The notes beneath the pieces were generated by a model. It saw only the letters and a list, made by a program, of their open reading frames with translations, did not search any database and was not told the origin of the DNA. The translations under genes were made by a program, and so were the position numbers. Shown piece by piece: positions 5,957-9,999 of a stretch of DNA of 9,999 nt. The first letter of the stretch is position 1. Every line of letters starts with the position of its first letter. The DNA is from an uncultured bacterium. GTDB taxonomy: Bacteria > Fidelibacterota > Marinisomatia > Marinisomatales > UBA1611. Location: the NCBI GenBank assembly GCA_938092125.1, contig CALKMQ010000069.1, positions 1 to 9,999 on the forward strand, read 5' to 3'.

Positions 5957-7420
5957 ATGGAAATAATTTTAGTCCTCTATTTTTCAATTTTGATAGCCAT
6001 TGGTGTTGTTGCTTCAAAAAATGTTAATAATATTAGCGATTATTATGTAGGTGGTAAAAAACTGAACTATTGGATTGCAGCACTATCTGCTAGAGCAACG
6101 GGAGAATCAGGGTGGTTACTATTGGGTGTTTCGGGTATGGGTGCTGTAATGGGCTTTAGTGCGTTTTGGATTGTACTTGGAGAAGTTTTAGGCGTGTTTC
6201 TTTCTTGGCATTTTATGGCTGAAAAATTTAAAACCCTTACTGATGACTATAAATCAATAACAGTACCTGACTTCTTGCACAGTCATTTCAAATCAAAAAC
6301 AAATACAATAAGAATTATTGCGGCAACAGCTCTATCTGTATTTGTAGTTATTTATGTTAGCGCTCAGATAGACATAACTGGTAAAACTTTTGAATCTTTT
6401 TTAGGTTATAACTATTATTTTGGCATTCTCATTGGGTTTGGAATAGTTGTAGTTTATATATTTTCTGGAGGGTTTTTAGCCGTTGCGTGGTCTGATCTTT
6501 TTCAAGGATCTATGATGTTTTTAGCTTTATTAGTTCTTCCTATTACTGCTTATTTACAATTACCTAATGGAGCAAATTTTTTGCACACACTTAAAGATAT
6601 CGACCCTGCTTTAGTAAATATTTGGGGTGATGGTGGATTTACGTTCATGAACTTTTTATCCGTAATAGGTTTATTATCAATAGGCATAGGTTTTCTAGGG
6701 TCACCTCAAGTTTATGTTCGATTTATAGCAATAAAAAATACCCAAGAAATAAAAAAAGGGAAAATTGTCGCTACCATTTATACATTGGTATCAAGCTCAT
6801 GCGCTGTCATGATTGGTATGATCGGACGTTTCATCTTAACTACAAGCAGTCAAAATCCCGAAACAGTTTTAGGGCCCGCTGGTGAAAATGTATTGTATTT
6901 ACTTTTAATAGAAATCATGCCAACAATTGTTGTCGGTATTTATATTGCTGCATTGTTATCTGCGGTTATGTCAACAGTAGATTCATTACTTGTAGTTGCT
7001 TCTAGTGCAGTAACAAGGGATTTTTACCAAAAAATTGTAAATCCACTTATTGATCAGAAAACTCTGATAAAATTTTCTAAAAAAATTACTTTAGGGTTAG
7101 CGCTTTTTGCTTTATTTGTTGCAGTAAGTGTGTCGATCTTATCTCCTGATCGAACTATATTTTGGTTTGTTATTTTTGGTTGGTCAGGTATTGCAGCTAC
7201 ATTCTGCCCTGTAATTATACTATCAATTTTTTGGAGTGATTTTAATGAAAACGGGGCGATTTCATCCATGATTACAGGATTTTTATCTGTACCTGTTTTT
7301 AAATTTTTGGTACCGAAATTGGAAAATATTGGTGTTTATTTTGAAAAACTAGATGTACTACTGCCGTCTGTAATTTTGGCAATGTTAGCAGGATACCTAG
7401 CGACAATAATAAAAAAATAA
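5957..7420 (+). CDS. PutP-like sodium:solute symporter (SSS family)
   Basis: This 487-residue membrane protein has about 12-13 hydrophobic segments and resembles the sodium/proline symporter PutP along its length. Visible signatures are YYVGGKKL near residue 29, ALSARATGESGWLLLG (42-57), SITVPDFLHSHF (100-111), GGFLAVAWSDLFQGSMM near 171-187 and AVMSTVDSLLVVASSAVTRDFY (336-357). The last contains S339-T340, the equivalents of Na+ ligands S340-T341 in E. coli PutP. The position matching the essential PutP Asp55 is Gly (G49), followed by Glu50. It should import proline or another small amino or organic acid using the sodium gradient; substrate is not certain. I chose ATG at 5957 because translation then begins at the first membrane helix; an in-frame TTG at 5951 would add two residues. 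No Shine-Dalgarno sequence is visible. Its stop codon directly abuts the stop of the opposite gene. Confidence 0.9.
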   Translation: MEIILVLYFSILIAIGVVASKNVNNISDYYVGGKKLNYWIAALSARATGESGWLLLGVSGMGAVMGFSAFWIVLGEVLGVFLSWHFMAEKFKTLTDDYKSITVPDFLHSHFKSKTNTIRIIAATALSVFVVIYVSAQIDITGKTFESFLGYNYYFGILIGFGIVVVYIFSGGFLAVAWSDLFQGSMMFLALLVLPITAYLQLPNGANFLHTLKDIDPALVNIWGDGGFTFMNFLSVIGLLSIGIGFLGSPQVYVRFIAIKNTQEIKKGKIVATIYTLVSSSCAVMIGMIGRFILTTSSQNPETVLGPAGENVLYLLLIEIMPTIVVGIYIAALLSAVMSTVDSLLVVASSAVTRDFYQKIVNPLIDQKTLIKFSKKITLGLALFALFVAVSVSILSPDRTIFWFVIFGWSGIAATFCPVIILSIFWSDFNENGAISSMITGFLSVPVFKFLVPKLENIGVYFEKLDVLLPSVILAMLAGYLATIIKK

Positions 7421-8473
7421 CTATTCTTCAGATTTAAAAGTCATAGGAGCATCCATTAATGTACTAATCCACCTAGCACTTTCAGAATTTGATAACGCGA
7501 TTTTTATTGTCATTGTTAACGGGACAGATAGTACCATACCAACAGGTCCAAATACCCAGCCCCAGAAAAGTAGAGATATAAAAACGACCAGAGTAGAGAG
7601 ACCTAAACCATGACCTAATAATCGCGGTTCTAAAATACTTCCTATCGATATATTTATGAATAAATAACCTGATAGTGACAATAATGATGTCACAACACCA
7701 TATTGAATTAATGCCAGTAACGCTGGTGGCACGGCTGCTATAATTGAACCAACTGTCGGAACATAATTGAATAAAAAAGTTAAGAAGCCCCATAATAAAG
7801 GGTAATCAACACCCAAAAACATTAACCAAATTGTGGCGATAAAACCTGTAGCTAAACTAGTGCCTGTTTTGATAAGCATATATCTATTGACTGTATCAGA
7901 AAAAGAATCAACTTGGCTAGCGCCATCACTCTGAGTTCCAAATATATGTCTGATTTTGAATCTAAATATTGTTGCTTCGAGCAACATAAAAACAACCATC
8001 AATAGAATTAGAAGGCCACTGCTTAGAACACCGCCAAAACCAGATAGCAATGATGAAGTCAATGACATTGCAGCGCCAGGATCAAACCTTTCAATAATTG
8101 CAGAGCCAGAAATTTGCAATCCTAACTGCTCAAAGAACTCGAGAAAACTAGTAGCAGAAGCGTTCACCATTTCTTTATATCTAGGAAGATTTTCTTTAAA
8201 ATCACTCAAAGAAGTTCCTAACAGAGACGCGATACCCGTTCCTACAGCAACAATTCCAAAAATAACTACTAAGATAGCACCCAAAATAGGTATGCCTTTT
8301 GATCTAAGCTTTGTAACGAGTGGATTTGCAATTACCGATATAAAAATTGCCAACAATAAAGGTATCAATATATCACTAGCCGCTCTTAATCCAGCAACAA
8401 CTATCATAAAAGCTGCCAAATTAAAAATTACTTTTTGAACATGACTCTGACCTGTGTAAGTTTTTTTAGACAT
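7421..8473 (-). CDS. AI-2E family (PerM/TqsA/YdiK-like) membrane transporter
   Basis: This 350-residue inner-membrane protein has paired helices at about 14-50, one at 63-88, a hydrophilic loop (about 90-140), and clustered helices from 145 to 325. Family signatures are PLLWGFLTFLFNYVPTVGS (225-243), EPRLLGHGLGLS (282-293) and FWGWVFGPVGMVLSVPLT (303-320). The family name comes from the proposed autoinducer-2 exporter TqsA, but members have also been reported as Na+/H+ antiporters, so AI-2 export should not be assumed; the substrate is unknown. The gene begins 43 bp after the stop of a Na/Pi-cotransporter gene on the same strand, with no terminator between, and probably shares its transcript. 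An AGG sits only one base from the ATG, too close for a normal Shine-Dalgarno site. The 3' end touches the symporter gene on the opposite strand. Full length, no defects seen. Confidence 0.9.
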   Translation of the reverse strand: MSKKTYTGQSHVQKVIFNLAAFMIVVAGLRAASDILIPLLLAIFISVIANPLVTKLRSKGIPILGAILVVIFGIVAVGTGIASLLGTSLSDFKENLPRYKEMVNASATSFLEFFEQLGLQISGSAIIERFDPGAAMSLTSSLLSGFGGVLSSGLLILLMVVFMLLEATIFRFKIRHIFGTQSDGASQVDSFSDTVNRYMLIKTGTSLATGFIATIWLMFLGVDYPLLWGFLTFLFNYVPTVGSIIAAVPPALLALIQYGVVTSLLSLSGYLFINISIGSILEPRLLGHGLGLSTLVVFISLLFWGWVFGPVGMVLSVPLTMTIKIALSNSESARWISTLMDAPMTFKSEE

Positions 8474-8516
8474 ACCTAAAATTAGAATAAAATATATTTA
8501 TTTCTACAAAAATCTT

Positions 8517-9998
8517 TTATTCAGCCGTATCAAGCTCTGCTAATCTTTCTGCTATTAAATCAATAAAGATGCTTATCTCTTTTAACATATCCATAAGGTC
8601 CAGATAAATCTGTTTTTGAGCATCATCTTCGTTATTGGAATTTGAACGTTTTATGTGCTCAATTCGATATTTTTCTTCAAGGTTTTTAAACTTTTTACCT
8701 TTACTGACAATTTTATCTATTTTATCTTTATCATATTTTTCAAAAAACTTACCCAACCTTTTTATCTGCTTGATAATTTTTTTATGATAGGATTCAACTT
8801 CTTGAATAAGATTATCAGATAGTTCTTTAGATTGGCTCTCTTTTTTTATTAGTAAATCGTGTAATCTAAGGTTTACACTGTTTTTTACAGAGTTAATATT
8901 GTGCACAACGGAAACTAGAGTGAAAACTTCCCTTGATTGCACATCATTTAGATCTTGATTATTGACTTTTATTAAATAAGATGATATTTCATTATTCAAA
9001 AAAGTAATCTTTTCCATGCGATTTTGAAGACCCGCTTCAAAATCTTCTTCTTCATTTTCGATATCATGTAAAGAATCATTTGAAATAAATGGTCTAGAAA
9101 CAGAACCAACAACTCTTTCAAGTAAACCAATTACTCCTCTTATTTCAGCTTGAGCGTTTGAGATAGCGACAGTTGGAGTATCAAAAACGTCATCATTTAG
9201 ATGCATTACTTTTGGTTTGCTTATATCACGATTGATATTTTCATCTGGAAAATATTTTAAAATTAGTTTTCCTACTAGAGGAGTAAAAGGAATGAATACG
9301 ACGGTTGCCAGAATGTTAAAAATAGTATGTGCATTTGCAATTTGCCTGGGGATATTATCAGATGTTTGAGCAATAAACTCTGCAAAGGTTGGAATCCAAA
9401 AACAAAAAAGCCCTACACCAATCAAATTAAATGTTACATGGGCAATTGCAACTCTCTTCGCTTCCCTTGAAGCATTTAACCCAGCAAGCACAGCCGTCAC
9501 ACATGTTCCTACATTTGCACCAAGTATAAGTGGTATACCTGCCTCAAGCGTTATTGAACCTCCACTGGCGAGAGTAATAACGATACCCGTAGTTGCACTA
9601 CTACTTTGAATGAGTGCAGTAAATGCAGCGCCAGCTAAAATACCCATAAATGGATTTTCAAGGCTAATTAAAATATCATTGAACATCGGGTTTGAACGAA
9701 GTGGCTTCATTGTATCAGACATCACTTTCATTCCATAAAAAAGCAAGCCAAACCCAAGAATTACAAATCCAATATTTTTTGTAGAATCTTTCTTTGAAAA
9801 CAAGGCCGTTAAAGCACCAACAGCAACTAGGGCTAGAGCGTAGTCTGTGACTTTAAACGCAACAATCTGAGCTGTGATAGTACTTCCAATATTGGAACCG
9901 AGTATGACACCTAAGCCTTGAACAAATGTCAAAAGCCCAGAATTAACAAAACTAACTAACATCACCGTTGTAGCACTGCTACTTTGAATAACCATGGT
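8517..9998 (-). CDS. Na/Pi-cotransporter family protein with PhoU-like C-terminal domain (5' end missing)
   Basis: The reading frame stays open to the right edge, so the true start lies outside the window; the first ATG inside (9995) falls within a conserved motif and is not the start. Numbering from that ATG, residues 1-250 hold the inverted-repeat signatures of the Na/Pi-cotransporter (NptA/YjbB) family: QSSSAT at 4-9 and again at 130-135, each followed by an LGxNxG motif (32-37 and 158-163), with several membrane segments. Residues about 275-490 are helical, charged and coiled-coil-like, matching the PhoU-like tail of this family. The expected role is sodium-coupled phosphate transport across the inner membrane, with the PhoU-like part in the cytoplasm. 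In E. coli YjbB acts mainly in export, so direction is open. It lies 43 bp upstream of the AI-2E family gene and probably heads that operon. About half of the first repeat is missing. Confidence 0.9.
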   Translation of the reverse strand, partial: TMVIQSSSATTVMLVSFVNSGLLTFVQGLGVILGSNIGSTITAQIVAFKVTDYALALVAVGALTALFSKKDSTKNIGFVILGFGLLFYGMKVMSDTMKPLRSNPMFNDILISLENPFMGILAGAAFTALIQSSSATTGIVITLASGGSITLEAGIPLILGANVGTCVTAVLAGLNASREAKRVAIAHVTFNLIGVGLFCFWIPTFAEFIAQTSDNIPRQIANAHTIFNILATVVFIPFTPLVGKLILKYFPDENINRDISKPKVMHLNDDVFDTPTVAISNAQAEIRGVIGLLERVVGSVSRPFISNDSLHDIENEEEDFEAGLQNRMEKITFLNNEISSYLIKVNNQDLNDVQSREVFTLVSVVHNINSVKNSVNLRLHDLLIKKESQSKELSDNLIQEVESYHKKIIKQIKRLGKFFEKYDKDKIDKIVSKGKKFKNLEEKYRIEHIKRSNSNNEDDAQKQIYLDLMDMLKEISIFIDLIAERLAELDTAE

Positions 9999-9999
9999 A

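Noticed and set aside
7956..8438. Long open frame of 160 codons on the plus strand opposite the AI-2E family gene.
   Set aside because: It lies wholly inside a well-supported membrane-protein gene on the other strand, has no recognisable domain or ribosome binding site, and its composition is that of a complementary-strand shadow.
9993..9995. ATG at 9995 as the start of the Na/Pi-cotransporter.
   Set aside because: It would begin four residues before the first conserved QSSSAT motif, dropping the preceding helices. The frame remains open to the window edge, so the gene is cut by the window rather than short.
1..9999. CRISPR arrays, tRNA genes, insertion sequences, toxin-antitoxin or other defence genes.
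   Set aside because: No regularly spaced repeats, cloverleaf-like segments, transposase motifs or small paired genes were seen on either strand; almost all sequence is occupied by the eight genes described.

Overview
This window is a compact, A+T-rich stretch of about 33% G+C (estimated by eye), read here from both strands. It holds eight protein-coding genes and no gene-free gap over 300 bases. I see no tRNA, rRNA, CRISPR array, insertion sequence or phage gene. Three features suggest a marine bacterium of the Fibrobacterota-Chlorobiota-Bacteroidota (FCB) lineage: a short RpoD-type sigma factor of Bacteroidota style, a secreted enzyme ending in a type IX secretion (T9SS) sorting domain with the YPNPFN motif, and two transporters of families that usually run on sodium. 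The particular YPNPFN tail and the usable Shine-Dalgarno sites fit Candidatus Marinimicrobia (SAR406) better than classical Bacteroidetes. That placement is an inference.

Left part (1-3516, minus strand). A secreted M1-family zinc aminopeptidase with a HEAT-like C-terminal half (915-3395) overlaps by one base a small two-histidine (2H) cyclic phosphodiesterase (418-915). A weak terminator-like hairpin follows, then a small exported heavy-metal-binding (HMA) protein (4-342) with its own ribosome binding site.

Middle part (3487-5758, minus strand). A secreted class II glutamine-amidotransferase-like Ntn hydrolase with a T9SS tail (4565-5758) lies 64 bp upstream of the principal sigma factor gene rpoD (3517-4500). 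A strong rho-independent terminator (3487-3513) directly follows rpoD. Both rpoD and the aminopeptidase start with TTG behind good Shine-Dalgarno sequences.

Right part (5759-9999). A divergent intergenic region of about 198 bp carries a perfect 9-bp inverted repeat and separates the hydrolase from a PutP-like sodium:solute symporter on the plus strand (5957-7420). The symporter stop codon abuts the stop codon of an AI-2E/PerM-family membrane protein on the minus strand (7421-8473), with no base between them. Upstream of that gene, and probably in the same operon, is a Na/Pi-cotransporter with a PhoU-like tail (8517 to the right edge, 5' end missing).

The gene families are mostly ordinary housekeeping and nutrient-uptake functions. 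The most unusual item is the secreted Ntn hydrolase, whose presumed nucleophile cysteine would be exposed by signal peptidase. Other points for a second look are the PutP-like transporter lacking the Asp55 equivalent, the lysine-rich N-terminal extension of RpoD, the extra vicinal cysteines of the HMA protein, and the divergent regulatory region. I found no clear evidence of a wholly new multi-gene system.
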